Source: Symbiodinium natans | Lineage: Eukaryota > Sar > Dinophyceae > Suessiales > Symbiodiniaceae | DNA length: 42,500 nt | Assembly (NCBI GenBank): GCA_905221605.1 | Contig: CAJNDS010002001.1 | Span: 377,501 to 420,000 of the forward strand | Reading direction: 5' to 3' | Shown: in pieces, positions 8,650 to 17,579 of the stretch | Numbering within the stretch: position 1 is the first letter of the stretch | Layout of the letters: every line of letters starts with the position of its first letter | Notes under the pieces: generated by a model | What the model was told of the DNA's origin: nothing | The model's database searches: none | What the model saw: the letters and a program-made list of their open reading frames with translations, nothing else | Translations under genes and position numbers: made by a program

Positions 8650-9691
8650 GTGGGGTGTAGGGTTTAGGGTTTAGGGCTTGGGGTTTGGGGTTTGGGGTTT
8701 GGGTTTGGGGGGGTTTCCGGGTGGCTTCGGGTCTTTAGGGTTGGCGTGTTTAGGGTTTAGGGTTTAGGTTTAGTGTTTTGGTTTTAGGGTTTAGGGCTCT
8801 CGGGGTGGATTCGGGTCGTGAGGGTTTGTGGTTTCGGGATTTAGGAGTTTGGGGCTTAGGATTGTCGGCTTTGAGGATTTAGGGACTTGAACGGAAAGGG
8901 GTTTCGGTTTGGGGGCAGCGCATGCCCCACGGACTTTGTAAGATGCCCTAAGTGTGCCCGCATGAGGGCAGCCTTTAGGTAAGTGCCCTCACTATGGTAC
9001 CCTTTTAGGCCCCTACTAAGGGCTACTTGGGTGGCTACAGGAGGTTCTAAAAGGTCCAGAGGCTGAAGGCTTTGGGGGTTGATTAAGGTGTTGTAAGTCC
9101 TCAAAACTCTACGGCCCCCCTCCGAAAGCCCTCTGAGTTGTGAAAGGGAAGCCTTTAAACCCTAAACCCTAAACCCAAAAACTATTCCTTCAAGGCGTTT
9201 CGCACTCCTGCGCTCCAAAGCTCCCCAAGACCCCCAGGCCCTGAACTCTAAAACCCTACATGGGGGTTGACGAAAATAGGGGACCCCTAGTACAATACGG
9301 TACATATTATTTAGGGTTTAGGCCTTTTTGTGGTCCCTAATGGAATACGGCACCAAAAATTTAGGGTACTCCAAAAGGGATCATAATTTTCACAGCCACC
9401 CATATAGACCCGCAATAGTAGGATCCCTGATGATAAGGACCGCAAAAAGGTACCCCGAATTTCCGAAACCCCTAGATGAGAAAATCAACCAGAACCCTCT
9501 CCCCCAACGCTGTTGGCTTTATGAAGGGCATGGAAACTAAGTATTGCAAGTAGTACTGCTGGATGTCTCAGGAAGTCTACGCCCAAACCCTAAACCCTAA
9601 ACCCTAAACCCTAAACCCTGAACCCTGAACCCTAAACCCTAAACCCTAAACCCTCATGAGGGAGTCATACTGGTACTAGTGGGCGTCCTAG
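8650..9691. other. Long stretch without a supported gene
   Basis: Degenerate TTTAGGG/TTTGGGG to 8880, then mixed sequence. Two open frames (8856-9104 minus, 82 residues; 9328-9540 plus, 70 residues) lack splice-like edges or recognisable composition. A CCCTAAA array is at 9585-9655. Confidence 0.35.
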
Positions 9692-9778
9692 TCCTCAGAG
9701 AAGACAGAGGCCCAAGCTTCAGGATCTGCAGGAAGAGAAACCGAGCCAGCACCTGCTAAGGGGCGGGCAAGCCCTTGG
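9692..9778 (+). CDS. Candidate exon (about 29 codons)
   Basis: GTCCTAG acceptor, open frame with PQRRQRPKLQDLQEEKPSQH and LLRGGQALG, ending at G/GTTTAGGG. Very basic and glutamine-rich. Not recognised. Confidence 0.4.
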
Positions 9779-9779
9779 G

Positions 9780-10520
9780 TTTAGGGTTTAGGATTTAGGA
9801 TTTAGGGTTTAGGGCCTTTTGGTCCTTAACAGGTCTAGGGTGTGGGTTGTAGGGTGGGAAAGCTGGCGTTGTGAACATCAGGGCTTAGGCCACGTAGCTT
9901 CAAACAGACTAGGGCTCATAGGCTTTGGAAGGTTCACAGGGCTATGAGTCCCTAAACCCTACACCTTAAACCCGAACCCTAAACAGGGTCCCTAGCCTCC
10001 TTTCAAGGGTTCTGATGCATGGGCCCGGAATTTGTATAGGGCATATAAGGGGTATATAAGGGGTACTGTTTAAGGCCCCCATACTAAGGGACCATGTAAC
10101 CACCGGGCTTTGCAGGGATTCTCAAGCTTGTCGGGCTGAGGGTTCGCAACGCCCTTTAGGGTTTAGGGTGGGTTTAGGGTTTAGGGTTTAGGGTTTAGGG
10201 TTTAGGGTTTAGGGTTTAGGGTTTAGGGTTTAGGGCCCACAAGAGACAGGACTTCTTGCACAAGGGCGGGGCCTATGAACGAAACAAAAAAATCACGCCA
10301 TACATAAACATATGCATGTACACAAAAAAGATGAGCATCTACAATTGTTTATTCAGTATGTGTTTACATTCCTGCTTGAATCCTAAAACCCTAAACGTCC
10401 CAAACCCTAAACATCCCTAAAACTTAAACCCTAAACCCTGAGCCCTACACCCTAAACCCTAAACCCTGAGCCCTTAAACCCTAAACCCTGCTCTAAGCCC
10501 CAAACCCTAAAGCTACTGAC
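9780..10520. other. Stretch without a supported gene
   Basis: Contains degenerate TTTAGGG, an imperfect palindrome at 9900-9955 (GGGCTCATAG / CTATGAGTCCC), a TTTAGGG array 10155-10235, an AT-rich piece with CATATGCATGTACAC (10290-10350), and CCCTAAA-like sequence 10385-10510. A plus frame is open over 10240-10390 but reads the AT-rich piece. Confidence 0.35.
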
Positions 10521-10581
10521 GACCCCCCTGCTTTGGAGTATGGAAAAAAAGTAGATATTTCTCAGGAACCCAGAAGCAACA

Positions 10582-10693
10582 AAGTATTGAAGTATAGCCC
10601 TAAACCCTAAACCCTAAACCCTAAACCCTAAACCCTAAACCCTAAACCCTAAACCCTAAACCCTAAACCCTAAACCCAAGTATTGAAGTATAG
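10582..10693. mobile_element. CCCTAAA array with perfect 16-bp flanking duplication
   Basis: AAGTATTGAAGTATAG occurs at 10582-10597 and again at 10678-10693, with 80 bp of CCCTAAA repeats between them. The host is a dispersed repeat (family H). Its relative at 14880-14930 has the corresponding site once (AAGGTACTAAAGCACGG) and no array, so the array looks like an insertion with target-site duplication. Confidence 0.85.
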
Positions 10694-10723
10694 TACTCCA
10701 AAAAACCAAGAACCAGAGGCTTG

Positions 10724-10784
10724 CTAGAGCCCCGCCTCCTGGGTGGCATTCCATTCGGAGTCGTAGTCCTCGCCTTCCGCGATC
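10724..10784 (-). CDS. Candidate last exon (19 codons plus TAG)
   Basis: Minus strand: AACCCTTCAG/G acceptor, then IAEGEDYDSEWNATQEAGL and TAG at 10724-10726. Acidic composition. The upstream side is a TTTAGGG array on plus, read as CCCTAAA on minus. Confidence 0.45.
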
Positions 10785-10884
10785 CTGAAGGGTTTAGGGT
10801 TTAGGGTTTAGGGTTTAGGGTTTAGGGTTTAGGGTTTAGGGTTTAGGGTTTAGGGTTTAGGGTTTAGGGCTTAGGGCTTAGGGT

Positions 10885-11290
10885 TTGGGGTTGTAGGGTT
10901 TTTCGGGTCTAGGGTGTTCTTGGAACTCTTTGCCTTATGAACATCAACAAGTGGGGGGAAAAAGAAAACCTGTCCCACCCGCATCTTCATCAACAAAAAC
11001 AGGTAAACCCTAAACCCTAAAGACCCTAAAACCTAAACACCTTAAACCCCAAGACCTATCGATAGGGGTATGTTTCTCCCACGGTGTCAGCCAGGGAAAC
11101 CAGCGAAACAAAACCTCAACAGCTTAAACCCTAAACCCTAAAGAACCTAAAACCTAAACACCTTAAACCCTCAAACCTAACCCGTGCGGAAGCGATAAAA
11201 CTTAATCCCTGTTCCCCTAGGAAGAAAAAAGGATCCTTCTTGTTCATATATAAGAAAGCCCATAACCCAAAAAGCAAAAAGGATCCCTAA
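10885..11290. other. Stretch with one weak minus-strand frame
   Basis: A minus frame (about 10905-11003) reads MKMRVGQVFFFPPLVDVHKA without a stop, with no clear acceptor. The block AAACCCTAAAG(A/AA)CCTAAAACCTAAACACCTTAAACCC occurs twice (11010 and 11130), a short duplication. Confidence 0.3.
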
Positions 11291-11292
11291 CA

Positions 11293-11378
11293 CTGATCGA
11301 GAAAATAGTGGCCGAGAATCCCCAGAGCGCGCAGCTTCCAGCGGGTCTCAAGAATGCTGACGGTGACCTCACATGGAG
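11293..11378 (+). CDS. Candidate exon (28 codons)
   Basis: Open frame with LIEKIVAENPQSAQLPAGLK then NADGDLTWSL, running into TTTAGGG. AG dinucleotides at 11300 and 11306 are possible acceptors. Strong protein-like composition; not recognised. Confidence 0.45.
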
Positions 11379-11379
11379 C

Positions 11380-12065
11380 TTAGGGTTTAGGGTTTAGGGT
11401 TTGGGGTTTAGGGCTTGCTGCAAAAGGGTGTAGTCGCTATGGGACCTTTTCGTGCTTTGGGGGGGGTACGGAAGGTTGAGTGTTCAGATTTGGGGCTAAG
11501 GGTTTAAGGGGTTCGGGATATGGGGTTCAGGGTTTTTCAAGGGAGGGTACTAGGGCGTCTTACAAGGTACTGCGGGAAAGGGGGTGTTCTAGGCGGACCT
11601 TGAAACCCCAAGCCCCAGCCCCAAAAGCACTAAGACCCTTGTCCGCAGATCCTCTCTCTCCGCACCCTAAACCCTAGCACTACCACCTTAAACCCGAATC
11701 CTAAACCTTGGATTTTGGAAAGTTTTAGGGTTCAGGGCGCTTGTGAGGGTTCAGGGATGAGGGATTTAGGCTTTGGGAGTTCCGGGTCTAGGACATTTCA
11801 GGGTTTCGGCTTCGGGGGCTTTTGGGGGGCTTTAGGGCAATTTCGGGTGCTTTCGGGTGTCGGAGGGCTTTAGAGGGGGGTGGGGTTCGCGTTCTGGGGC
11901 TTTCAGTGTTGAGAAGTGCGGATGGGGCACAAGTACCGGTGCAGATGTCTGCGTTTTGAGGTTCGAGGTTGATGTAAGGTCTGGGGCTTTAGGGTTTAGG
12001 TTTTAGGTTTAGGGTTTAGGGTTTAGGGTTGAAAGGGGCTTAGGCTCAAGACAAGTCAGGTGCCC
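11380..12065. other. G-rich stretch without a supported gene
   Basis: Dominated by degraded TTTAGGG/TTTCGGG. A 65-codon plus frame (11480-11677) has no clear features. CTTGTCCGCAG at 11639-11649 resembles an acceptor, but the following exon-like piece is only about 18 bp. Confidence 0.4.
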
Positions 12066-12179
12066 TTTTTGGTTCAAAGGGGCTTATCAGAGAACGTAAA
12101 CCCAACAAAAGGGGAACAGGGGCCTACTCTGGGTCCTAAACCCAACAAAAAGGGGAACAAGGGCCTACTCTGGGTCCTA
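12066..12179. repeat. Family A repeat with an internal tandem duplication
   Basis: GGTTCAAAGGGGCTTAT, then two copies of a 52-bp unit (TAAACCCAACAAAA, GGGGAACA, GGGCCTACTCTGGGTCCTA). Other copies of the GGCCTACTCTGGGTCC block: 16718, 22397 (shortened), 25157 and 30737. Confidence 0.8.
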
Positions 12180-12311
12180 GCCCTAAACCCTAAACCCTAA
12201 ACCCTAAACCCTAAACCCTAAACCCTAAACCCTAAACCCTAAACCCTAAACCCTAAACCCTAAACCCTAAACCCTAAACCCTAAACCCTAGACCGATTTA
12301 GGGTTAGGGTG

Positions 12312-12428
12312 CAGGGCATTTTTCGGGTGCGACGAAGGAGCGACAGCCGCGGCCCAGAAGACGCGCACGTTCCGCGCCAGGGAGGAGCCCTCGTCGCAGT
12401 GCCACAGGGCCTCGGGAAGGGAGTAGCC
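12312..12428 (-). CDS. Candidate exon (39 codons)
   Basis: Minus acceptor TAGGGTTCAG, then phase-0 GYSLPEALWHCDEGSSLARN and VRVFWAAAVAPSS. Tryptophan, cysteine and charged residues are spaced as in a real domain, but I cannot name it. Downstream donor unclear. Confidence 0.5.
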
Positions 12429-12500
12429 CTGAACCCTAAACCCTAAACCCTCAACCCTCGACCCTCAACCCTAAACCCAAAGAACCTTTTTTCAACCCAG

Positions 12501-12583
12501 CGCCGTCAGCCGCCAAGTTGCCAAGAGCAACGCCAGCCAAGCGCCGGCCGCCCACAGCCGCCAGAGGAAAAGCCTTGCACTAG
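12501..12583 (+). CDS. Candidate exon (27 codons)
   Basis: Excellent acceptor (CCTTTTTTCAACCCAG), open frame with AVSRQVAKSNASQAPAAHSR and QRKSLAL, and G/GTTTAGG donor supplied by the telomeric tract. Ala/Ser/Arg-rich linker-like sequence. Confidence 0.5.
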
Positions 12584-13690
12584 GTTTAGGGTTTAGGGTT
12601 TAAGTTTTAGGGTTTCGGGTTCAGCATCTCTGGTCTGTATGCGGCCGCGGATTACGGGGCATATTTGTGCTCCAAAACTCGAGTTTTCAGCACATTTACG
12701 GTTTTGAGGCTTCCGGAAACTACTTGTTTGAAGAGTATAGTTTTTCAGGAGTTATTGAGTGTTGGGTTTTGTCGGAGAAGACATGTTCAGGTTTCGGGCT
12801 TGCACCGTCTGGGTTTGGGGTTTGGGAGAGTTGGGCTTAAGGGGGAACAGGGCTTTGGACTTGCAGTGGGATGTCTCGGCCCGGGGTTTGGGAGAGTTGG
12901 GCTTAAGGAGTATGGATAGGGCAAGGGTTGATGTTTAGGGTTTAGGGTTTAGGGTTTAGGGTTTAGGGTTTAGGGTTTAGGGTTTAGGGTTTAGGGTTTA
13001 GGGTTTAGGGTTTAGGGTTTAGGGTTTAGGGTTTAGGGTTTAGGGTTGTTTGGATGTCTTGCTTTGGGCTTGCACTGTCTGGGTTTCGGGTTTTGTGCTG
13101 CTGGAGATTACGACATGAACGTTAATATATTGCCACCCCAACCCTCCCCCTCTCCCCCCCTCCCCCCGCCCCTTCCACCCCTCCCCCCCCCTCCACCCCC
13201 CTCCCCCGCCCCTTCCACCCCCCCTGCCCCCTCAAAAACTTCGAGGCCGATCCACAAAGCACAAGCCAAGCAGCCTGAGACCCGAAACGCAAAAAAAAAA
13301 CCTGCAAAACAGCACAAACCGAAGAAGCAGAGGCCAGGAAAACACAAAGTCGAAACGGCAAAAACACAAAAAATGACCAAAACCAGAAAATACCAAAGAC
13401 ACACCCAAAAGCGAAAATCACAGTGCCAAACGTGCAAAAACCCAGGGATACGGAGACATGGAGTCAAAAAGAGAAAAAAAGACAGACGTGTAAAATGCAG
13501 GTCAAAATCACGTGCTAGGAAAAGTCAAGGAAGTGTCGCAAACACCGAGCGATAACACAAAACAAATAAGATTTACAGCACATTTCCAACACAAACCCTA
13601 GCCTTAAACCCGAACCCAAAGCCCCAAAAACCCTAAGTCCTAACCCTGAACCTTAAATCCTAAACCCTAAACCCTGAACACAACTACTGC
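12584..13690. other. Stretch with duplicated segments, C-rich block and a Lys/Arg-rich open frame
   Basis: GGTTTGGGAGAGTTGGGCTTAA is repeated at 12817 and 12885, and GGGCTTGCAC(C/T)GTCTGGGTTT at 12797 and 13064. A TTTAGGG array is at 12930-13047. From 13046 a 169-codon plus frame runs through a C-rich block (13138-13230) into Lys/Arg/Gln-rich sequence to 13555. Absence of stops in this A/C-rich sequence is partly compositional, so I treat it as uncertain rather than a gene. Confidence 0.35.
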
Positions 13691-13693
13691 CAG

Positions 13694-13724
13694 GGCACAA
13701 CAGGGTCGTTGCCGCCAGGATCAA
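13694..13724 (+). CDS. Ambiguous micro-exon; minus alternative
   Basis: Plus: CTACTGCCAG/GG acceptor and a clean GTGAGTGA donor enclose 31 nt. Minus: the same island reads LAVEVTHLILAATTLLCPG across about 13690-13745. Both look plausible; strand undecided. Confidence 0.3.
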
Positions 13725-13749
13725 GTGAGTGACCTCAACGGCAAGTTTG

Positions 13750-13967
13750 CGGGGGGGGGGATTTAGGGTTTAGGGCTTACGGTTTAAACCTTGGAGCCGA
13801 AATAAACCTAAACCCTAATCCCTCTAAACCCTAACCGCGAAACCCTAACACCCCCTAAATCCTGAACCCGTTTTGTGGTTGATGTAGGCTTGGCCAAAAG
13901 CTTGGGTGGTTTGACAGGGTTTTAGGGGGTGTAGGGTTTAGGGTGCATGGTGGGAGATTCAGGGCTT
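13750..13967. other. Degenerate telomeric stretch
   Basis: Ten-G run at 13751-13760, then mixed TTTAGGG and CCCTAAA fragments; no frame supported. Confidence 0.4.
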
Positions 13968-14240
13968 AAGGGTTTGAAAGGTTCAAGGGTTCAAGGGTTT
14001 TAGAAGGTTTGAGGGTCGTAGGGGTTTCAGGTTTAAGGGTTTGAAAGGTTCAAGGGTTTTTAAAGGTTTGAGAATTGTAGGGGTTTCAGGGTGGATATAA
14101 GGGTTTGAAAGGTTCAAGGGTTCAAGGGCTTTAAAGGTTTGAGGGTTGTAGGCGTTTCAGGGTGGATATAAGGGTTTGAAAGGTTCAAGGGTTCAAGGGT
14201 TTCAAAGGTTTGAGGATTTTAGGGGTTTCAGGGTTTGAAG
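13968..14240 (+). repeat. Minisatellite, about four units of 64-71 bp
   Basis: Unit starts AAGGGTTTGAAAGGTTCAAG and contains GGTTTGAGG, TGTAGGGGTTTCAGG and often GTGGATAT. Unit starts at 13968, 14035, 14099 and 14170. G/T-rich but distinct from TTTAGGG. Confidence 0.85.
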
Positions 14241-14320
14241 GTTTTAAAGGTTTAAGGGTTTAGGGGTTTTGGGTTAAGGGGTTTAAGTGTTCATAGAGGA
14301 TTTAGGGCTTAGGGCTTCAG

Positions 14321-14379
14321 GATGGGCGCAGGGGAATGCTAGGAGGGAGCCCCAGCAGAGTGGAGGCTAAGAGTCAAGG
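14321..14379 (+). CDS. Candidate exon (about 19 codons)
   Basis: AGGGCTTCAG acceptor, phase-0 frame DGRRGMLGGSPSRVEAKSQ, possible G/GTTTTGG donor. Confidence 0.35.
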
Positions 14380-14547
14380 GTTTTGGGGTCTTGGGGTTTT
14401 ACATTTAGATGTTTAGGGCATACACCTAAGTTCGCCAACCCCCCGGCCCCCCCCCGGCCCCCCCCGGCACCCCAAAGAAGAACAAACAAAGCTTGACCGG
14501 GTTTAGGGTTTAGGGTTTAGGGTTCAGGGTTTAGGGTTTAGGGTTTA

Positions 14548-14604
14548 GGGTCTCTAAGTCAAGCAGCCCTAGACTTCCTAAACCGCAAACGCCCAGCTCC
14601 CTGA
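14548..14604 (+). CDS. Candidate last exon (18 codons plus TGA)
   Basis: TTTAGGG tract upstream, then SLSQAALDFLNRKRPAP and TGA at 14602. TTTAG/GG is itself acceptor-like. Confidence 0.35.
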   Translation, partial: GSLSQAALDFLNRKRPAP

Positions 14605-14705
14605 GCCCTGAACTCACTGAATCCCCCCAAGACCCCCAAACCCTAAACCCTAAACCCTAAACCCTAAATCCTAAACCCTAAACCCTAAACCCTGAACCCT
14701 AAACT

Positions 14706-14940
14706 ACCTGGGACCCTATTTTTACCTACAGTTTTGAGGGTCCTACCTACTGCATAGGGGGGTGGGGGGGGGGGGGGCCTTACTTATCTGTAAACAAATA
14801 GGGTCCAAGGTACACCCGACCCCCTACCTGGAAAAAAAATATATACTTTGTAGGTTATAAGTAGCTAGAATAGGAGTCCAGAGCCAACAAAGGTACTAAA
14901 GCACGGCACTCCAAAACCCAGGACCACAAATGAGCCAAAG
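14706..14940. repeat. Dispersed repeats J and H
   Basis: 14706-14770 (CCTGGGACCCTATTTTTACC) matches the reverse complement of 15140-15207 in several blocks (family J). 14810-14930 matches 10525-10710 (family H: CCCCCTACCTGGAAAAAAA, CAACAAAGGTACTAAAGC, CACTCCAAAA). A 15-G run sits at 14764-14778. Confidence 0.6.
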
Positions 14941-14994
14941 CCCTAAACCCTAAACCCTAAACAATAAACCCTAAACCCTAAACCCTGAGCCAAA
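14931..14994. mobile_element. Short CCCTAAA array with 9-bp flanking duplication
   Basis: TGAGCCAAA at 14931-14939 and 14986-14994 flanks 46 bp of CCCTAAA repeats. The array lies directly at the 3' edge of the minus-strand candidate exon 14984-15079. Confidence 0.55.
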
Positions 14995-15079
14995 ATGCCA
15001 GCCAGATCCGCTGCACGCCCGCGCGGATGTGGCGCTCGGTGCGCTTGCTCTCCGCTAGCCGGAGGGCTTCGATCTCCGC
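14984..15079 (-). CDS. Candidate exon, phase 0/0 (32 codons)
   Basis: Minus: CCCACAAAG/G acceptor, open frame AEIEALRLAESKRTERH then IRAGVQRIWLAFWLR, and AGG/GTTTAG donor formed by the telomeric array. A charged helix followed by an aromatic stretch; not recognised. Its last bases resemble the end of the dinoflagellate spliced leader (CATTTTGGCTCA). Confidence 0.55.
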
Positions 15080-15084
15080 CTTTG

Positions 15085-15660
15085 TGGGTTTAGGGTATAG
15101 GGTTTAGGGTTTAGGGTTTAGGTCGGGGTCTTACAGTCTAGTAGTAACTACCCCTTTATTCGTAGGTATAACCCAGAAAACGGTAGGTAAAGAGAGTCCC
15201 AGGTCGATTCTGAGGCGTTTCAGGCGGTCATGGGGCTTTGGGGTTCAGGGTGTAGCGTAGGATTCGCCCTAAACCCTAAACCCTAAACCCTAAACCCTAA
15301 ACCCACAAGGCCCCAAACCGGAGTTTAGAGCCCTCAGCCGGCGGTGGGAATCAGGGCGTACTGCAGGGTTTACTTTGGACAAGGGCTCAAGGTTCAGCAG
15401 TTTCCGGGTTTAAGACAAAGGCGCTGAATTCCAGGGTAGGTTGCTTGGGGGCCCGACATGTGTTTAATGCTTCTGGCTTTACAGGGATCATGTAGGAATC
15501 CTAACCCCTGCACCCTAACTTGCGAAACCCTAAGCCCCGAAACCCTAAACCCGAACCCCCTAAACCCTAAATCCTAAACCCGAACCCCTAAACCCTAAAC
15601 CCTAAACCCTAAACCCTAAACCCTAAACCCCAAACCCTAAAACCCCTAACCCTAAACCCA
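15085..15660. other. Stretch without a firm gene
   Basis: Family J copy (15128-15207), arrays at 15268-15305 and 15535-15655. A plus frame over 15325-15492 (AGGGNQGVLQGLLWTRAQGS, then VGCLGARHVFNASGFTGIM, TAG) is open for about 56 codons but without a clear acceptor. Confidence 0.3.
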
Positions 15661-15672
15661 GCAGGCCTTCAC

Positions 15673-15726
15673 CTCCCTGAGCCTTTCGGCTGCCGCCTCG
15701 GTGGCAGCCTCGAAGCTGCCCCTGGG
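15673..15726 (-). CDS. Candidate exon, phase 0/0, GTGAAG donor (18 codons)
   Basis: Minus: AAAAACAAG acceptor, PRGSFEAATEAAAERLRE, then GTGAAGG. Coiled-coil-like. One of the cleaner exon calls. Confidence 0.5.
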
Positions 15727-15854
15727 CTTGTTTTTGTTTAGGGCTTAGTGTTTAGGGTTTAGGGTTTAGGGTTTAGGGCTTAGGGCTTAGGGTTTAGGGT
15801 TTAGGGTTTAGGGTTTAGGGTTTAGGGTTTAGGGTTTAGGGTTTAGGGCTTCAG

Positions 15855-15889
15855 GGTGTCCAGCCAGCCGTAGATGCTGCTTCTGCTTG
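15855..15889 (+). CDS. Candidate exon, GTATGC donor
   Basis: GGGCTTCAG/G acceptor and phase-0 GVQPAVDAASA. The frame stays open past the donor (WYATLLDVPLYTDDRDSSTY, TAG at about 15949), so a longer terminal exon is possible. Confidence 0.4.
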
Positions 15890-15926
15890 GTATGCCACGC
15901 TTTTGGATGTTCCCCTTTACACTGAC

Positions 15927-16098
15927 GATAGGGATTCTAGTACCTACTAGAGGGTTTAGGGTTTAGGGTTTAGAGTGTAGTCTCTACTTACCACACTAAC
16001 AGTCCTTAATAGGGATTCTAGTACCTATTCGAGGGTTTAGGGATAAGGGTTTAGAGCACAGTCCCTATAAAGGACTGTTGGTAAGTTGATATAAGGGG
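15927..16098. repeat. Foldback/direct-repeat element E
   Basis: GATAGGGATTCTAGTACCTA at 15927 and AATAGGGATTCTAGTACCTA at 16007 are direct repeats, each followed by GAGGGTTTAGGG and TTTAGAG. CTAACAGTCCTTAATAG (15998) pairs with AAAGGACTGTTGG (16070). Confidence 0.75.
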
Positions 16099-16099
16099 G

Positions 16100-16330
16100 A
16101 GCATCAAAAGCCACACCAGGAAACTACAACTCGCAAACTTTTTGATGTAAGGGAAACCTCTAAGTCATGTTAGGGGTCCCTGCTGTCATCGAAGGGAGAC
16201 TCCTTGATCGAAGGGGCATGAGGCGCGGGGGGGGGGGGGGGGGGGGGGGGGGGCGGTTCTCCACAATGTGGCTTTCCCGGTGCAACAGCAGATTGACTCA
16301 CGGAAGACCCTAAAGCCTACAGCCTAAGCC
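16100..16330. other. Intergenic stretch with a 27-G homopolymer
   Basis: 16227-16253 is an unbroken G run. Either side, short frames are open on both strands (plus ending GFPGATAD, TGA; minus SSVSQSAVAPGKPHCGEP). Not decidable. Confidence 0.4.
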
Positions 16331-16480
16331 CTAAACCCCTAAACCCCTAAACCGCTAAACCCCTAAACCCCTAAACCCCCAAACCCCTAAACCCCTAAAC
16401 CCCTAAACCCCTAAACCCCTAAACCACTAAACCCCTAAACCCCTAAACCCCTAAACCCCTAAACCCCTAAACCCTAAACC
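16331..16480. repeat. Variant 8-mer array CCCCTAAA
   Basis: About 17 units with an extra C relative to CCCTAAA, reverting to CCCTAAA at the right end. Its inverted counterpart TTTAGGGG is at 17085-17280. Confidence 0.95.
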
Positions 16481-16509
16481 CTAAACCCCAAACGCCTAAA
16501 CCCTAAACG

Positions 16510-16571
16510 CTAACGTAGGTAGCGCCTAGCCGGGAAACGCAGCTTCCGATTCCTCCAGGACAGCATGTGGC
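16510..16571 (-). CDS. Candidate last exon (19 codons plus TAG)
   Basis: Minus: CCTCCTGGCAG/G acceptor, then HMLSWRNRKLRFPARRYLR and TAG at 16510-16512. Another minus frame (AVLEESEAAFPG, TAG) is also open. TTTAGGG on its upstream side, CCCTAAA on its downstream side. Confidence 0.45.
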
Positions 16572-16584
16572 CTGCCAGGAGGGT

Positions 16585-16732
16585 TTAGGGCTTAGGGGTT
16601 TAGGGTTTATGTTTTGGGGTTTTGGGTTTGGGGTTTAGGGTTTGGGGCTTAGGGTTTGGGGCTTTTGGATGAGCCGGCTTTTTTCACTAGACCTCTAAGA
16701 ATAACGAAGGGAATAAGGGCCTACTCTGGGTC
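16585..16732. repeat. Degenerate TTTAGGG followed by a family A copy
   Basis: AAGGGAATAAGGGCCTACTC at 16704-16723 continuing TGGGTCCT marks family A. Confidence 0.6.
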
Positions 16733-16864
16733 CTCATTCTCCCATCCTGGCCCGTTCCCTTCACGACTCGACAGATTCAATTGCTAAGGTATGAGATTTT
16801 GGGTCTCGAGGGCGGATTTATGGGAAAGAGTGAACATCTGAAAGCAGACTTAAGAGAACCCTAA
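16733..16864 (+). CDS. Candidate exon (29-43 codons)
   Basis: Open frame to TAA at 16862. The likely coding part starts after CACGACTCGACAG at 16775: IQLLRYEILGLEGGFMGKSE then HLKADLREP. The upstream pyrimidine-rich part also translates. Not recognised. Confidence 0.45.
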   Translation, partial: LILPSWPVPFTTRQIQLLRYEILGLEGGFMGKSEHLKADLREP

Positions 16865-16951
16865 ACCCTAAACCCTAAACCCTAAACCCTAAACCCTAAA
16901 CCCTAAACCCTAAACCCTAAACCCTAAACCCTAAACCCTAAACCCTAAACT

Positions 16952-17029
16952 TCGGTATGCCTTGTCATGACGAGGGATGGCCGCCGCGAGGTGAGGACGG
17001 AGGGTCTGCGGGAGGATGCCTTGGGATAA
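16952..17029 (+). CDS. Candidate last exon (25 codons plus TAA)
   Basis: From the end of a CCCTAAA array: SVCLVMTRDGRREVRTEGLR, EDALG, TAA at 17027. A second frame (GMPCHDEGWPPRGEDGG) is open too. Confidence 0.4.
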   Translation, partial: SVCLVMTRDGRREVRTEGLREDALG

Positions 17030-17039
17030 GAGGTTCACT

Positions 17040-17340
17040 GGTTTAGGGTTTAGGGTTTAGGGTTTAGGGGTTTAGGGTTTAGGGTTTAGGGGTTTAGGGT
17101 TTAGGGGTTTAGGGGTTTAGGGGTTTAGGGGTTTAGGGGTTTAGGGGTTTAGGGGTTTAGGGGTTTAGGGGTTTAGGGGGTTAGGGGGTTAGGGGTTTAG
17201 GGGTTTAGGGGTTTAGGGGTTTAGGGGTTTAGGGGTTTAGGGGTTTAGGGGTTTAGGGGTTTAGGGGTTTAGGGGTTCAGGGGCTTAGGGGTTTAGGGTT
17301 AGGGGGCTTACGGTCTAGGGGCTTAGGGTTTAGGGTTTGT
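17040..17340 (+). repeat. TTTAGGG then variant TTTAGGGG array
   Basis: Starts as 7-mer, becomes about 25 units of the 8-mer TTTAGGGG with a few GGGGGTTAGGGGG errors, then degenerates. Confidence 0.95.
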
Positions 17341-17579
17341 TTGTGGATGAGGGTTTGGGGTTAAGGGCTTAGGGCGTAGGGTTTCGGATTTAGGGATTGG
17401 GGTTTAGATCAATGGTGGGCTACCTGTAGGGCGTAGGGCCCTAAACCCTAAACCCTAAACCCGAGACCCTAAACCCTAAACCCTAAGCCCAAAGCCCCAC
17501 AACCCTAAACCCGAACCCGTTAAGGGTTGGGGGGTTTGCGGTAGCGTCAGTGCTGGGACAGGACCCCTCAAAGACTTAG
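17341..17579. other. Degenerate arrays, no gene
   Basis: Mixed TTTAGGG and CCCTAAA fragments. Confidence 0.4.

Noticed and set aside
10240-10395. 50-codon open plus frame
   Set aside because: Reads a microsatellite-like AT/CA stretch, with no acceptor or donor.
13046-13555. 169-residue Pro then Lys/Arg-rich ORF, and minus Phe/Trp/Cys-rich ORFs
   Set aside because: A/C-biased sequence rarely makes stops; no splice signals or recognisable motif. Kept only as a remark.
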